The notes beneath the pieces are model-generated. The model saw only the letters and a program-made list of their open reading frames with translations. It was not told where the DNA came from and did not search any database. A DNA stretch of 64,000 nt. Source: a sulfur-oxidizing endosymbiont of Gigantopelta aegis. Lineage in GTDB: Bacteria > Pseudomonadota > Gammaproteobacteria > GRL18. The translations under genes and the position numbers were made by a program. The DNA is taken from contig NZ_JAEHGE010000001.1 of the NCBI RefSeq assembly GCF_016097415.1, positions 1,909,157 to 1,973,156 on the forward strand, given 5' to 3'. This document shows, piece after piece, positions 10,416 to 21,604 of the stretch; positions within the stretch are counted from its first letter, which is position 1; each line of letters begins with the position of its first letter.

Positions 10416-10602
10416 ATAATCCTAAAATAATCAGTTGAATCGTAGCGAGAGCGACTTAGGTGCTGAAGGTTAAGGGTTTTATAGGTTATTTTGGCTTTAT
10501 TCGTAGTCACCCTACGGGTGAAGTCAAAATGTTCTGGAAAATCCTTAAGATTCAGTGCATAAGGCGGTCGCAGTAGGTTCAACTGATTTTTTTAGGATAA
10601 TA
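10416..10602. repeat. Foldback (hairpin) repeat element, copy B
   Basis: This 187-bp relative of copy A lies in the opposite orientation. The central segment of about 38 bases around TCACCCGTAGGGTGA is identical to copy A, and the outer arms differ at many positions. The arms nevertheless remain complementary to each other: CTAAAAAAATCA pairs with the complement of CTAAAATAATCA, where copy A has CTAGAAACCTCA on both sides. It sits in the gap upstream of the FKBP gene, 8 bp from the IS66 insertion. Confidence 0.85.
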
Positions 10603-10681
10603 GCTAAACTGTAAACGTCAATTAAAACCCACGTTCACAATAAGCTTCAGTTAGCTCAAACTATGATCTTCAATTCGTAAT

Positions 10682-11017
10682 TTGGAGATACAAATGAGCA
10701 ACCATTCAAAAGATGCTTCGATGAAGCAACACATAGAGGCCTGCCAAGCCAGTAACTTAAGCCAGGCAGTTTATTGTCAACAACATAAGATACCCTCTCA
10801 TATTTTTAGCTATTATCGAAAGAAGTTGGGTTATGTTAGCTCATCAAAACAGGTCAACACCAACAATCAACTCATTCCCATTAATTTACTGGCCAATTCC
10901 CCCACAAGCAATGCAATTAAAGTAAGCCATACCAATGGTTTCAGTTTGGAAATCAATTCTGATACGAACCTGAATCAGCTCAAGTCCATTCTGGATTTGC
11001 TCAGGACTGTTTCATGA
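10682..11017 (+). CDS. tnpA: IS66 accessory protein TnpA
   Basis: The 111-residue protein has an N-terminal helix-turn-helix-like stretch (MKQHIEACQASNLSQAVYCQQHKIP) typical of the small first gene of IS66 elements. Its precise job in transposition is unsettled. The ribosome site TTGGAGAT precedes the ATG, and the stop overlaps the tnpB start (ATGA). Confidence 0.85.
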   Translation: MEIQMSNHSKDASMKQHIEACQASNLSQAVYCQQHKIPSHIFSYYRKKLGYVSSSKQVNTNNQLIPINLLANSPTSNAIKVSHTNGFSLEINSDTNLNQLKSILDLLRTVS

Positions 11018-11368
11018 TAACGGGCATCACAGTCAATCAGGTTTATCTGGTTTCTGGTGTTACCGATATGAGAAAAGCAACCAATGGGCTATCACTGATT
11101 GTCTCAGAGCAATTGGAACACAATCCCTTTGATGGCAGTGTCTTTGTTTTTGTAATCGTCAGCGAGATAAACTTAAAATACTGTACTGGGAGCGTAATGG
11201 TTTCTGGCTTTACTATCGTACACTTGAAAAGGGAAATTCCAGTGGCCGATGGAAAAAGAACAACCCACTCTTTCGTTAACACTGAGAGAATTACAGTGGT
11301 TACTGGATGGTTTATCTTGCACACAACACCATGCTCACCCTGAAATTCATGGTCTGGAAAACAACTAA
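11014..11368 (+). pseudogene. tnpB: IS66 Orf2 (TnpB), frameshifted
   Basis: The frame starts correctly (VYLVSGVTDMRKATNGLSLIV, the Orf2 signature). It breaks after DGSVFVFV near position 11151. Adding one T to the T-run restores [20 protein letters not shown] and the rest, up to a stop at 11366-11368. Orf2 is required for IS66 transposition, so this copy needs help in trans, or the base is a sequence error. Confidence 0.85.
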
Positions 11369-11442
11369 AAAAGTCCCTTTAGATGCGCATTAAACAGAAT
11401 AAATACAAGCATTTAACGCTCATTTTTAGTATAATATAACGC

Positions 11443-12971
11443 ATGAGTTCAACAGACAAAATACTACCAGAAGAGATACCAACGCTCAAAAACAGGGTGC
11501 TTGAACTCCAGTCAAAAGTGGACTGGTATGAGGAACAATTTCGTCTGTTGCAACATAAACGGTTTGGTACTTCCAGTGAAAAAGAAGTTCACCCCGACTT
11601 CTTTAATGAGGCAGAAACGTTCGCCGAAGAAGCACCGGAAGTCCGTGAAACCATTACTTATGAGCGTAAAAAGCCCGGTCGTAAGCCTTTACCTAAAGAC
11701 CTACCTCGTAAAGTTGTTCGTCATGAGTTATCTGAAGCAGAACAAGTCTGTGACTGCGGTCATCACTTGCATGAAATTGGTGAAGAGACCTCAGAGCAAC
11801 TGGAAATTGTTCCTGCTCAGGTATATGTTGTAGAACATGTTCAGGTTAAATATGCCTGTCGTGCTTGTGAGGAAGGCGTTAAAACTGCTCCTAAGCCTGC
11901 ACAGCCCATTCCTAGAAGTTTTGCATCACCCAGCCTGCTGGCCTATATCATTGTTTCTAAATTCCTAGACAGCTTGCCTCTCTATCGACAGGAAGCGATA
12001 TTTAAACGCTATAAGATAACACTTTCCAGAGCCAGTATGTCCAACTGGGTGCTTAAATCAGCTGAATTACTCAAACCCTTTTATAATCGGTTGTTGTATT
12101 ATCTCATTAGGCAGAAAATCATCCAGGCCGATGAAACAACGATGCGAGTGATCCATGATGGACGTGAGAATTGCCCTAAATCTTATATGTGGCTCTATCA
12201 AAGTGGCGGCTATCATTCCAAGTGTCCCATTGTTTTGTATGAGTATCAGCCTACTCGTGCAGGCCAACATGCCAAAACCTTTTAACGGGGTTTTCAGGTT
12301 ACCTGCAAACGGATGGCTTTCCCGGTTATCATATATTCGAAAATGAGAACAGTGAAGTCACTTTATTAGGCTGCATGGCACATGCTCGTCGCAAGTTCCA
12401 TGATGCCTTAAAAGCATTACCCAAGAACAGTCAGAAAAAGCCTGGCATGGTACAAATGGCGATCAGTAAAATTGCTAAATTGTATGCGATTGAAAAACAA
12501 ATCAAACCGCTCAATGCTGAACAACGTTACCTGATCCGTCAGGAAAAAAGCAAACCACTACTGGATGACTTTAAAAAGTGGTGTGATGATAAAGTGACTA
12601 AAACAACAAAAGACAGTAAGTTGGGTGTCGCTATTCGTTATGTGATCAATCAATGGAAGTATCTGACTGTCTATCTTGAAGAGGGCAACCTCCAGATTGA
12701 TAATAATATGGCAGAGCGGCGGATCAAACCCTTTGTGATTGGGCGCAAAAACTGGGTCATGAACCAAAATCCTCGTGGTGCTGAGGCCAGTGCTATTTTA
12801 TATTCAATCGTGCAAACAGCGAAAGCAAACAACCTAGAGCCCTTTGCCTTTTTAACACACATTCTGACTGAGTTACCTAAGCTGGGCAGGCATTATGATG
12901 ATGAGGCTTTAGAGCAATTGTTGCCATGGAATTTGACTGAAAAAATTCAGCCTTTAAATAAAGTGGAATGA
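11443..12971 (+). pseudogene. tnpC: IS66 transposase TnpC, frameshifted
   Basis: The N-terminal leucine-rich region (ENRVLELQSKVDWYEEQF type), the zinc-finger CDCGHHLHEIGEE and the start of the DDE domain (QADETTMRV) are present. The frame stops at GQHAKTF near 12285. One extra T in ACCTTTTAACG would continue it as LNGFSGYLQTDGFPGYH into the second frame (12375-12971), which holds CMAHARRKFHDAL and the conserved NNMAERRIKPFVIGRKNW. The two halves together match a full TnpC of about 510 residues. Confidence 0.88.
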
Positions 12972-13666
12972 TACGTCAACGTGGGAAGTTTTGACGTATA
13001 CGCTAAACTGAAAAATCGTGAGATTATAGCATACTCAACAAGCAAGGTATTTATTTTATCTGAAATTGAAAAATGTTGATAAAAAAATTGAGATGTTGGA
13101 ATTAAAGCAAGTTTAAATCGGTTTTCTTGAGATATTTTTCTTGGAATTGAGCGTCTTTTAAGTTATCAATATCACAATACATAACCTGGTTTCTGCCAGC
13201 GAGTTTTGCTTGTTGCAAAGCAAAATCCACACATTGAAGCATTTCAGTGAGCGCTTGGTTTTCTTTGATAATAGAGAAACCGATGCTGACCGTGACGCCA
13301 AATTTATATTGGTTAATTTTGAACACATATTCTGAAATAGAATTACGGATGCGTTCAGCGGTGTTCTTAGCGCCATGGCCTTCAACTTCAGGCAGTATAA
13401 TAACGAACTCATCGCTACCATAGCGTGCCAGAATGTCGGTAGGGCGGATAGCTTCTTCCAACATTGTTGATATTTGAATGAGAGTGAGTTCGCTGACTTG
13501 TTTACCATAATTTTGGCTCACTGAATTCATGTGATCCACGTCTATTAATATCAGACTATAATGGGTGTTATAACGTTGATGGCGATTGTGTTCATCTTGC
13601 AAATGCTTAACGAAACAGCGGCGATTGTTGAGTTGGGTTAGTTCATCTTTTGGGAAAGTTGCTCTA

Positions 13667-14333
<667 letters not shown>

Positions 14334-15334
14334 TCATCTTCAAGTAATTGTAATAAATTATTATAAGTTGCCGCAATGGATTCAAGCTCACGATAAGACT
14401 TTAATTGTAATGGCTGGGTATTTTTATGGGGAGAAAACTTTTCCCCCCATTGTTCTAGTGCATGGATGGGCATCATAATGGAGCGGTTGAGGAATATAAT
14501 TGTGCCCAGTGTACTGATATAAACTAAAATAAAGACAAAGCTGATAAATAATAGAGAGTCTATTTTAAGGGCTTTGGCTTTTTGGAAGCGAATTTTGACC
14601 CGATCCTGCATAGCAAGGTGCAGTTTATCCAAAGCCAGCGTTGTTTCGATCACATAAAGGTAAAAATCCTGGAGTAATTCATGACGAATATGGTCTTCGT
14701 GCTTATCAATATCTGCGAAAATTTTTGTGGCTATGCGATGGGCATTGCGCCAATTTAAATAGGCTGAGCGGTAAATGTCATTAGCAAGGGAATGATCTTG
14801 TTGTTGAAATTGAATGGGGTTGACTAGCGCCTTTTTAATGTTATTGCTGAGAGCTAAAAACTGAGTTTTATTATCGAGTTGGTGATTTTTTAAATATTGA
14901 TTAAAAGGGGTAACGGATTGCTGAATTTTGTCTTTGAGTTCAGTGACAGGAATGACGTCGGAAACAATGTCTTCAATGGCTAAATTGAATGAATTAGTGG
15001 ATTTTTGGAAGAAGAAAAAGCCAATGCCAGCCAATAAAAACAAGGGTAATATGATGACGATAATACTGAGCTGAAGACGATTTTTTAGCGATGGTGCAGT
15101 CCTTAGTTTTTCACGCAAAAAAGCGATGGCAGGTGATTTAAGAATTGTGTCAATCATTGACTCTTCATTGCTTTAGTTTTGTCTTGTAGATACAGTAGGA
15201 TGCTGCTGAGGAACGAAGCGCATCATAAATAGTACAAACTGAATAATTCTGTTAATTATTATTTAGAACACAGGTTAATTATACAGTAGCGACACATAGT
15301 AGCATATTCAGTTAAGTATTTCATACACGGCTTT

Positions 15335-16726
15335 TTACAGTGCAGAAGGGCTGATTTCCAGTGCTTTGGGCTGTTTTTTGGCTTGATTTTCCTGCCAGTC
15401 GCGTGAGACTTCCCATTGTAATACGTCATAATAGCTACGAATGTTTTCCACATATTTTACTGCTTCATCGCCTCGGGCATAACCATAACGTGTTTGCTCA
15501 TGCCATTTTTTTTGTCGCAGCAGGGGTAAGACTTGCTTTAAATTGACCCATTTGGTTTCATCGAGGCCTTTTTTTCGGGTTAGCTTCATGGCATCTCGAA
15601 CATGCCCATAGCCCAAATTATAAGAAGCCAAGGCAAAAAACACCCGATCTCTCGCGGTAATCTTCTCTGGTAATCTTTTTAATAGTTTAGCAAAGTAATA
15701 AGCCCCCCCGAAGATACTTTGATGAGGTTCAACCCGGTTATTGACACCAATGTATTTTGCTGTGGATCGGGTGAGCATCATTAAACCGCGAACACCGGTG
15801 GGTGACTTAGCTTCTTTGTTCCAATGCGATTCTTGATAGGCCATTGATGCCAGTAGTGTCCATTCTATATTATTGTCTTTGCCGGCCTTTTCAAACCATG
15901 GTTGATAGGCAGGTAAACGGCTTAAAATATGTCGTTGATAAACCCGTGTGCCCACATAGTCAAAGGTTTGAATATGACCAAAATGTTGGGCAATCAGTAA
16001 ATCAAGTGCGCCAGATTCAATTTGATTGGTTAAAAATTGATTGGCTGCATCGTAAAGTGATGTGTCTGCTGATTGTGCAAAGACCCAGCCAATTTCTTTT
16101 GCTTTACTGATGTCAAAAGCGACTCTTAATTCGGGGTAAAATTGTCGATTAAGCTTGATTTCATCTGAATTGACAATGGTGAAATCAATGAGTTTTTCAT
16201 TGACCATTACCAGCATATCTTCGGGCGAAGCTTCCAAATTGACCTGCCATTGGAGTGCGGGCCATTGTTTTTTTAAGGCTTGTAAATCGGCATCGAGGCT
16301 GTCATCAGCGGATATTTCAATGCTAAGTTTCTCGATATCAGATAGTTTTTTCGGGCGCCGGGTACTTGAGTGGTAGACCAATTTAGGGGTAACTTCATGA
16401 TAGGCACGGCTAACAAGGTATTGGCTTTGTCTTTCCGGGGTGATGGTCAGTTTGCCCGCAGCCATATAGGCATTGCGGCGTAATAATTTGGTGAGCAATT
16501 CTTTGGCATTGGGCTCAATAGTAATGCTGAGTTTAACACCGAGCGAGTCGCTAAAGCGTTTCAGTAAGTCGTATTCAAAGCCTGTTGGGCCAAACGGGCC
16601 TTCATAGTAGATGCCCGGTGAGTTACGGGTTAAAACTTTCAGTTCACCGCTGTTTTGTACGCGGTCAAGCAAATTGGGCGGTTCAATGCAGGCACTTAAA
16701 AGCAATGTGCTGGATAAAAGCAGCAT
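15335..16726 (-). CDS. mltF: Membrane-bound lytic murein transglycosylase F
   Basis: This 463-residue outer-membrane lipoprotein cleaves peptidoglycan glycan strands to 1,6-anhydro ends. A lipobox (LLSACIEPP) follows a short hydrophobic signal. Residues about 25-265 form a bacterial solute-binding-like regulatory domain (GELKVLTRNSPGIYYEG, GFEYDLLKRFSDSLGVKL, LTITPERQSQYLVS). The SLT domain follows, with the catalytic Glu in LLASMAYQESHWN, GVRGLMMLT, and SYNLGYGHVRDA. This two-domain layout is diagnostic of MltF. A slightly upstream TTG start is possible. Confidence 0.93.
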   Translation of the reverse strand: MLLLSSTLLLSACIEPPNLLDRVQNSGELKVLTRNSPGIYYEGPFGPTGFEYDLLKRFSDSLGVKLSITIEPNAKELLTKLLRRNAYMAAGKLTITPERQSQYLVSRAYHEVTPKLVYHSSTRRPKKLSDIEKLSIEISADDSLDADLQALKKQWPALQWQVNLEASPEDMLVMVNEKLIDFTIVNSDEIKLNRQFYPELRVAFDISKAKEIGWVFAQSADTSLYDAANQFLTNQIESGALDLLIAQHFGHIQTFDYVGTRVYQRHILSRLPAYQPWFEKAGKDNNIEWTLLASMAYQESHWNKEAKSPTGVRGLMMLTRSTAKYIGVNNRVEPHQSIFGGAYYFAKLLKRLPEKITARDRVFFALASYNLGYGHVRDAMKLTRKKGLDETKWVNLKQVLPLLRQKKWHEQTRYGYARGDEAVKYVENIRSYYDVLQWEVSRDWQENQAKKQPKALEISPSAL

Positions 16727-16816
16727 AAAATATAAGCGATTGATAATGCGCGTATTTCCTGTTCTTATTGAAATAAGTATATTTTAATGTTTAAGTTCAA
16801 TGCTTGAATTCAATGC

Positions 16817-17092
16817 TTAAAAATGGGCATCATGTTTAAATTCATTGCTGGTATTGAGGGCTTTTTTCCAGCCAATGCTAATACCTTCTATTAACGCTTG
16901 AATGAAGTCAATAAGTAACATGATCATATCAGAAAATAGCTCAAAAAATGCTGCTATAAGCGAATTTTGGAGTGTTTTAAAAGAATACCGAGTACCACGA
17001 TAGAGTGCTTTGAGGGTTTGATATAAAAGCTCGATAATAAATAAAGTCGCAAAGGAATAGATGATTGCAATTTTTTCCAATATGGCTAACAT
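16817..17092 (-). CDS. Small membrane protein, unknown
   Basis: The protein has about 91 residues from the ATG at 17092, which has a GAGGTAA ribosome site. A longer in-frame ATG at 17119 is less likely. It has two hydrophobic stretches (IAIIYSFATLFIIELLY and AAFFELFSDMIMLLIDFI) and no recognised domain. It lies between mltF and a divergent membrane-protein gene. Coding status rests on the ribosome site and frame length only. Confidence 0.5.
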   Translation of the reverse strand: MLAILEKIAIIYSFATLFIIELLYQTLKALYRGTRYSFKTLQNSLIAAFFELFSDMIMLLIDFIQALIEGISIGWKKALNTSNEFKHDAHF

Positions 17093-17236
17093 GATGATTA
17101 CCTCACAAAATAATGACAATTAATTACATTTTAGCAAAGATTCACCAAAGATCTTGAATAGAGCAAGAATTTATCAAAAACGTACTAAAATGGAGTAGAA
17201 TTGCGGGATGTTTATTATGCCCTCAACGGAATAACA

Positions 17237-17668
17237 ATGACGGAACGGACGTTTAGAATCTTTTTAGGTGCGGGCTTGTTTCTGCTGCTATATGTTACTG
17301 CCAGCAATGATTACACGCATTTATTGCCCTACTATATTGCCCTATTGATTTTTGAAGGGGTGACGAATTGGCGAGTGCCTAAAATTTTAACCTGGCTCGA
17401 TAAGCGTTCAAAACAGAACACCCTAGAGATGAAGACTGTGTCGGGCAGTGAAAAGTCTGTACTTGAACAAAAAAAACTTGGAAACATCCCCTTTGAAGCG
17501 GAACGTGCAATGCGTTTGGTTATTGCCCTTATCCTTATCACGCCCTTATTTTTTTCAATGGAAGAACTTTGGATTATCCCTTGGTTCGTCGCCAGTATGT
17601 TGCTTTTGGCTGGAGTCACAAATATTTGCCCCATGGTGATGTTCTTTCGTTGGCTGGGATTTAGATAA
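17237..17668 (+). CDS. Small integral membrane protein (DUF2892/YgaP-like)
   Basis: The protein has about 143 residues from ATG 17237 (MTERTFRIFLG); a TTG at 17201 would add 12 residues. Two pairs of hydrophobic segments surround a basic loop (ILTWLDKRSKQN). Short hydrophobic pairs with a MTERTFRIFLGAGL-like start resemble DUF2892 proteins. The stop codon overlaps the next start (TAATG), so it is translationally coupled to the sensor kinase and may serve with it in the membrane. Confidence 0.6.
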   Translation: MTERTFRIFLGAGLFLLLYVTASNDYTHLLPYYIALLIFEGVTNWRVPKILTWLDKRSKQNTLEMKTVSGSEKSVLEQKKLGNIPFEAERAMRLVIALILITPLFFSMEELWIIPWFVASMLLLAGVTNICPMVMFFRWLGFR

Positions 17669-19932
17669 TGCCTAAGCAAACGACTCTGAGTGATGACTGG
17701 ACAAAAAACTGGCAAGCGAGTATTGCCGTTAAAATTACTGCGGTAGTGATGTGGGCTATTATTCCCTTTGGCTTTGTTATTGCTTTGCTGGTGGTTAATA
17801 ACATCAAGGAAGATGTGCAAGCAGCGATAGATAATGATGCCGATGTGTTGCTCAATAGTGCGCGGGTTTTATTATGGGAAAATAATGCTTATGACTCTCC
17901 CCGGGTGATTGAGGAATTAAGGCAAACCTTAAAAAAATCCATTTATTGTAAAGTCGTTTTTTCCCGTGTTGATGCTGAACCAGTTTATTTATTTGAAGAT
18001 GATTGTCAAAAATCAAAAGCGGTTACTGATCGTACTTTTTTCTTCTCTACCCTGATTGATAATGAGCCGACTGAGTTGACGCTGACTCTATCCCATCAAT
18101 CGGTCAAAAAAATCATGAGCAAACATCATTCCAATGTCATTGTTGTGATGATTATTTTGGTGATTATTTTGGGATTATTGCTGACCTGGGTCATTCGTTT
18201 GCTGGTGCTAAAACCTTTGCTTAAAATGGTGGACGCTACACAGTTAATCTCTGCAGGCCAACACGACCTGCGTTTGGAATTACATCAGGACGATGAGTTT
18301 GGTCATTTGGCTAGCTTTTTAAATAAGATGTTGGATCAGATCTTTGAGCAACAAGAGCATTTGAAACTGGCTAATATGGAATTGATGAAAGAAGTGGCAG
18401 AACGTAATCGTATTGCTCTGGAATTGAGAGCAAGTCGTGATCAACTCGAAAAATTAGTGGATGAACGTACTGCCGACCTTGCCATTGCACGTGATCAAGC
18501 CTTGGATGCCAATAAAGCCAAAAGTTTGTTCTTGGCTAATATGTCCCATGAAATTCGTACTCCATTAAACTCAATTTTAGGTTGCTCACAATTATTACAC
18601 CGTGAAAGTAGTCTTACAGAGAAGCAATTAAAATCAATCAAAGTGATTGAGCTAAGTGGTAATCATTTACTGGGTCTGCTCAATGACATTTTAGATATTT
18701 CTAAAATTGAAGCTGGGAAAATGGTTTTGCATCAAATTAATTTTGACCTCTATGAGTTATTGCAGGGTGTCGCTAATATTTTTCAGGAACGTTGTTCGGC
18801 TAAGATGATCAATTGGCATGAACAAATCGAATTATCCAGCGCATTGGATGGTTCAGTATCAGAACCAATAATTGTTAATAGTGATGCTCAAAAACTACGT
18901 CAGATTCTAATTAATTTATTGGGTAATGCCGTTAAATTTACCGATAAAGGCAAAGTGTCTCTCAGCGTTAAATATTTACAGAGTGATTTGTATTTGTTTG
19001 AGGTGTCAGATACGGGGCCAGGCATTGCTGGCAATGAAATTGAGCAGATATTCACCGCGTTTCATCAAGAAAAATCAGGCTTAACAAAAGGTGGCACCGG
19101 TTTAGGGTTGGCAATCAGCAAAAAACAATTAGAATTACTCAACTCCGAATTAAAAGTCTCTTCTGTTGTTGATGAAGGCAGTGTTTTCTCTTTTACCCTA
19201 GCGCTTAAAACAATACAAAGTGGCTTTGCTATCAGACAAAAAGGTGGCATGGAGATTGTGCGTCTAGCGGTTGCAGGCTCACTAAAAGTATTGGTCGTTG
19301 ATGATATTGAATTGAGCCGAAATTTACTGGTTGATATGCTAGGTGAAATTGATGCCACGGTGAGTTCAGCGAATGATGGTCTCGAAGCGATTGAATTTTT
19401 GTCATCGTGTTCAGAAAATGCGTTGCCGGATATTATTTTTATGGATATTCGTATGCCGGTTATGGATGGTATTGAGGCGGTAAGACGTATTAAAAAACAA
19501 TACATTGAAAAAATTGTCTGCGTGGCTGTGACGGCATCCGCCATGGATCATTCGGGTGAAAAATATTATCAAGCGGGCTTTGATGACTATATCTCTAAGC
19601 CTTATCGCTTTGAAGCTATTTTTGAATGTATGGAAAGTCATCTGGACATTGATTTTGAACATGAACAGTCTGCACCGCTCAGTCATATTCAAGCCGCTAC
19701 GATTGATTTTTCACTTTGCAAAGTATCGCCCCTATTATGTGCGAGTTTATTAGATGCTTGCAAACAATATGATATTGTTACGGTGCAAAAAATATTATCT
19801 CAGTTGCAAGCAATGGGCACTGAAGAACAAAAAATTGCCCGTCAACTGAGTTTTTATATGGAACAATATAATATTCAGGCCATCATTGAATTTTTAGAAC
19901 CCTTACAACAAAAGATGGAAGCTCAGACGTGA
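17668..19932 (+). CDS. Hybrid sensor histidine kinase (TM-periplasmic-HAMP-HK-REC)
   Basis: The 754-residue inner-membrane kinase has a first transmembrane helix near residues 25-50 and a periplasmic region of about 100 residues. A second helix (VIVVMIILVIILGLLLTWVI), HAMP and a coiled coil (ERNRIALELRASRDQLEKLV) follow. The HisKA box is NMSHEIRTPLNSILG. The ATPase boxes are NLLGNAVKFTDKG, DTGPGIAG and GGTGLGLAI. The receiver has the phospho-Asp in MDIRMPVMDG and Lys in ISKPYRF. The last 80 residues show no clear HPt His. It overlaps the membrane-protein gene upstream and tatD downstream, so the three probably share one mRNA. Confidence 0.93.
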   Translation: MPKQTTLSDDWTKNWQASIAVKITAVVMWAIIPFGFVIALLVVNNIKEDVQAAIDNDADVLLNSARVLLWENNAYDSPRVIEELRQTLKKSIYCKVVFSRVDAEPVYLFEDDCQKSKAVTDRTFFFSTLIDNEPTELTLTLSHQSVKKIMSKHHSNVIVVMIILVIILGLLLTWVIRLLVLKPLLKMVDATQLISAGQHDLRLELHQDDEFGHLASFLNKMLDQIFEQQEHLKLANMELMKEVAERNRIALELRASRDQLEKLVDERTADLAIARDQALDANKAKSLFLANMSHEIRTPLNSILGCSQLLHRESSLTEKQLKSIKVIELSGNHLLGLLNDILDISKIEAGKMVLHQINFDLYELLQGVANIFQERCSAKMINWHEQIELSSALDGSVSEPIIVNSDAQKLRQILINLLGNAVKFTDKGKVSLSVKYLQSDLYLFEVSDTGPGIAGNEIEQIFTAFHQEKSGLTKGGTGLGLAISKKQLELLNSELKVSSVVDEGSVFSFTLALKTIQSGFAIRQKGGMEIVRLAVAGSLKVLVVDDIELSRNLLVDMLGEIDATVSSANDGLEAIEFLSSCSENALPDIIFMDIRMPVMDGIEAVRRIKKQYIEKIVCVAVTASAMDHSGEKYYQAGFDDYISKPYRFEAIFECMESHLDIDFEHEQSAPLSHIQAATIDFSLCKVSPLLCASLLDACKQYDIVTVQKILSQLQAMGTEEQKIARQLSFYMEQYNIQAIIEFLEPLQQKMEAQT

Positions 19933-20741
19933 TTGATATAGGTCTTAACCTGACCAGTAGCCAATTTTCTAATGATATTGAACAAGTGTTGAAAAATGCC
20001 TTGCTTGCCAATGTGACTCAGATGATTGTTACTGGAACAAGCATAGAAAAAAGCCAGCAGGCATTAGTATTATGCCAGCAGTATCCGGATGTTTTGTCTG
20101 CCACTGCGGGCATACATCCACATGATGCCAGTTCGATGACAGAACAAAGCATCAGCCAATTGACCACATTGCTAGCGGATAAAAAAGTAGTGGCAGTGGG
20201 TGAATGTGGATTAGATTTTAACCGTAATTTTTCTACACCGGCAGAGCAATTAAGTTGTTTTGAGCGACAACTAGAGTTGGCGGTTGAATTACAAATGCCA
20301 GTCTTCCTGCATCAACGGGATGCGCAAAGTGATTTTATGCGCTTGATTAATAAATATCGTACTGGGCTTGTTGGTGGTGTGGCACATTGTTTTACCGGAG
20401 GCAGGGCTGAGTTAGAAGCCTACTTAGATGCGGACTTATCAGTAGGCATTACCGGCTGGTTGTGCGATGAACGCCGTGGTAGTGAACTACGTGATTGCGT
20501 GCATTTAATCCCGAAAGATAAGGTAATGGTTGAAACCGATGCCCCGTATTTGTTTCCCCGTGATTATGTTTTTCCGGATGATGCCAATTTAAATAGCAAG
20601 CAAAAGAAAAAACGACGTAGTCGCAATGAACCACAATATTTAGCGCATATTGTGAACACCCTCGCAGGGCTCATGGATTTGGATTATGACAAGTTAGTGA
20701 AATTGACCAGTGCCAATAGTAAACGTTTTTTTCAGCTTTAA
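19929..20741 (+). CDS. tatD: TatD family metal-dependent DNase
   Basis: This 270-residue TIM-barrel metalloenzyme has 3'-5' exonuclease activity used in DNA repair and degradation. It starts with the TatD-specific MIDIGLNLTSSQF (where YcfH/YjjV have a D-x-H-x-H motif). Metal ligands are seen in GIHPHDASS, GECGLDFNR, FLHQRDAQ, AHCFTGG and ETDAPYLFP. The GTG start overlaps the stop of the kinase gene by four bases (GTGA), indicating coupled translation. Confidence 0.93.
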   Translation: MIDIGLNLTSSQFSNDIEQVLKNALLANVTQMIVTGTSIEKSQQALVLCQQYPDVLSATAGIHPHDASSMTEQSISQLTTLLADKKVVAVGECGLDFNRNFSTPAEQLSCFERQLELAVELQMPVFLHQRDAQSDFMRLINKYRTGLVGGVAHCFTGGRAELEAYLDADLSVGITGWLCDERRGSELRDCVHLIPKDKVMVETDAPYLFPRDYVFPDDANLNSKQKKKRRSRNEPQYLAHIVNTLAGLMDLDYDKLVKLTSANSKRFFQL

Positions 20742-20777
20742 ATTAACTCCGGTGTGTTTATCAAATGGTATTGATCG

Positions 20778-20867
20778 TAGGGTGGGCATGGCTTTATCTG
20801 CCCACGCTGACTCAAGCGCTTATTATGTACACTTTCAGCGTGGGCACAAAAAACGTGCCCACCCTAT
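20778..20867. repeat. REP-like palindromic repeat, copy 1
   Basis: The outer arms GTAGGGTGGGCA and GTGCCCACCCTA and the inner arms TGCCCACGCTGA and TCAGCGTGGGCA form a nested palindrome of about 90 bp. Related copies lie at 43780, 45229 (degenerate) and 44931 (half). It sits 3' of tatD, the usual place for REP-type elements. Confidence 0.8.
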
Positions 20868-20946
20868 AGTCACTTTAAATTTGCTTCGGTGCTTATCAAA
20901 TAATTCTAGAATAAACGGATGAAGCCTATTTATGGATGGACACTCA

Positions 20947-21465
20947 TTAGGCCTTATTTTCAACTGCTTGTAAACGAGGAATATACGCCTTGCAGTTCGG
21001 CACTACCTGTTCAATGCTCACCAATATCGCTCGCTGACTCTGGGTGAAATAGTCACTAATACTATCATTTTCATGAATGCTTGCAGTGCCATTGACTCGC
21101 AATCGAGCCCCATCCGTAAAATCAATAAACAAACAACCAACATGCGGATTTTGCATTATATTACCCAGACTCATAAATGCACCATTACCATCGAAATCAG
21201 GAAAAGCAAAATGACTGGCATCGATGACTTTGATTAACCCCGGTCCTCCGCCCTTAAAAGAACAATCACAATGGCCATCAAGATCACTGGTCGCGAGAAA
21301 AAAGAAGGGGGCTTGTTCAATTCGTTGATGATATTCAGTCGGTATTTTCGACCACAGTAATTTTTGCTTGCGTTCACCATCCCATAAGTCTTCCGTCTGC
21401 CATTTTTTTTGTGCATCCAGTTCGCCCTGATGAAATGTGTGTGCTTTAGAGTCAATATCTGACAT
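20947..21465 (-). CDS. Pyridoxamine 5'-phosphate oxidase family (FMN-binding) protein
   Basis: The 172-residue protein contains the split-barrel flavin fold of the PNPOx-like family. Supporting segments are PFFFLATSDLDGHCDCSFKGG, FAFPDFDGNGAFMSLGNI, NPHVGCLFIDF and LRVNGTASI. These proteins bind FMN or F420 and act as reductases or oxidases on unknown substrates. It lacks the C-terminal signature of true PdxH, so it should not be called pyridoxine oxidase. It is transcribed alone, convergent with tatD. Confidence 0.75.
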   Translation of the reverse strand: MSDIDSKAHTFHQGELDAQKKWQTEDLWDGERKQKLLWSKIPTEYHQRIEQAPFFFLATSDLDGHCDCSFKGGGPGLIKVIDASHFAFPDFDGNGAFMSLGNIMQNPHVGCLFIDFTDGARLRVNGTASIHENDSISDYFTQSQRAILVSIEQVVPNCKAYIPRLQAVENKA

Positions 21466-21604
21466 GGCTAAGTCCTTTTTATTTAATCGGTACGGGAATT
21501 ACTCTAATCGGTTACGAATATTCTACCTTATTGTTATTAACAGAGTCTTAATTTGATGTGGATAGATTTAATTTGATGCGGATAGATACAGAAAATTGAA
21601 AAAA

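Larger units (their letters stand above)
10611..13001 (+). mobile_element. IS66-family insertion sequence with perfect 8-bp target duplication
   Basis: The 2,391-bp element is bounded by related terminal repeats (GTAAACGTCAATTAAAACCC at the left, and GTATACGTCAAAACTTCCCA read inward from the right). It is flanked on both sides by GCTAAACT (10603-10610 and 13002-13009), the 8-bp duplication normal for IS66. It carries the three-gene set tnpA-tnpB-tnpC. The exact duplication implies a recent insertion, yet tnpB and tnpC each carry a one-base deletion in a T-run. Confidence 0.92.
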
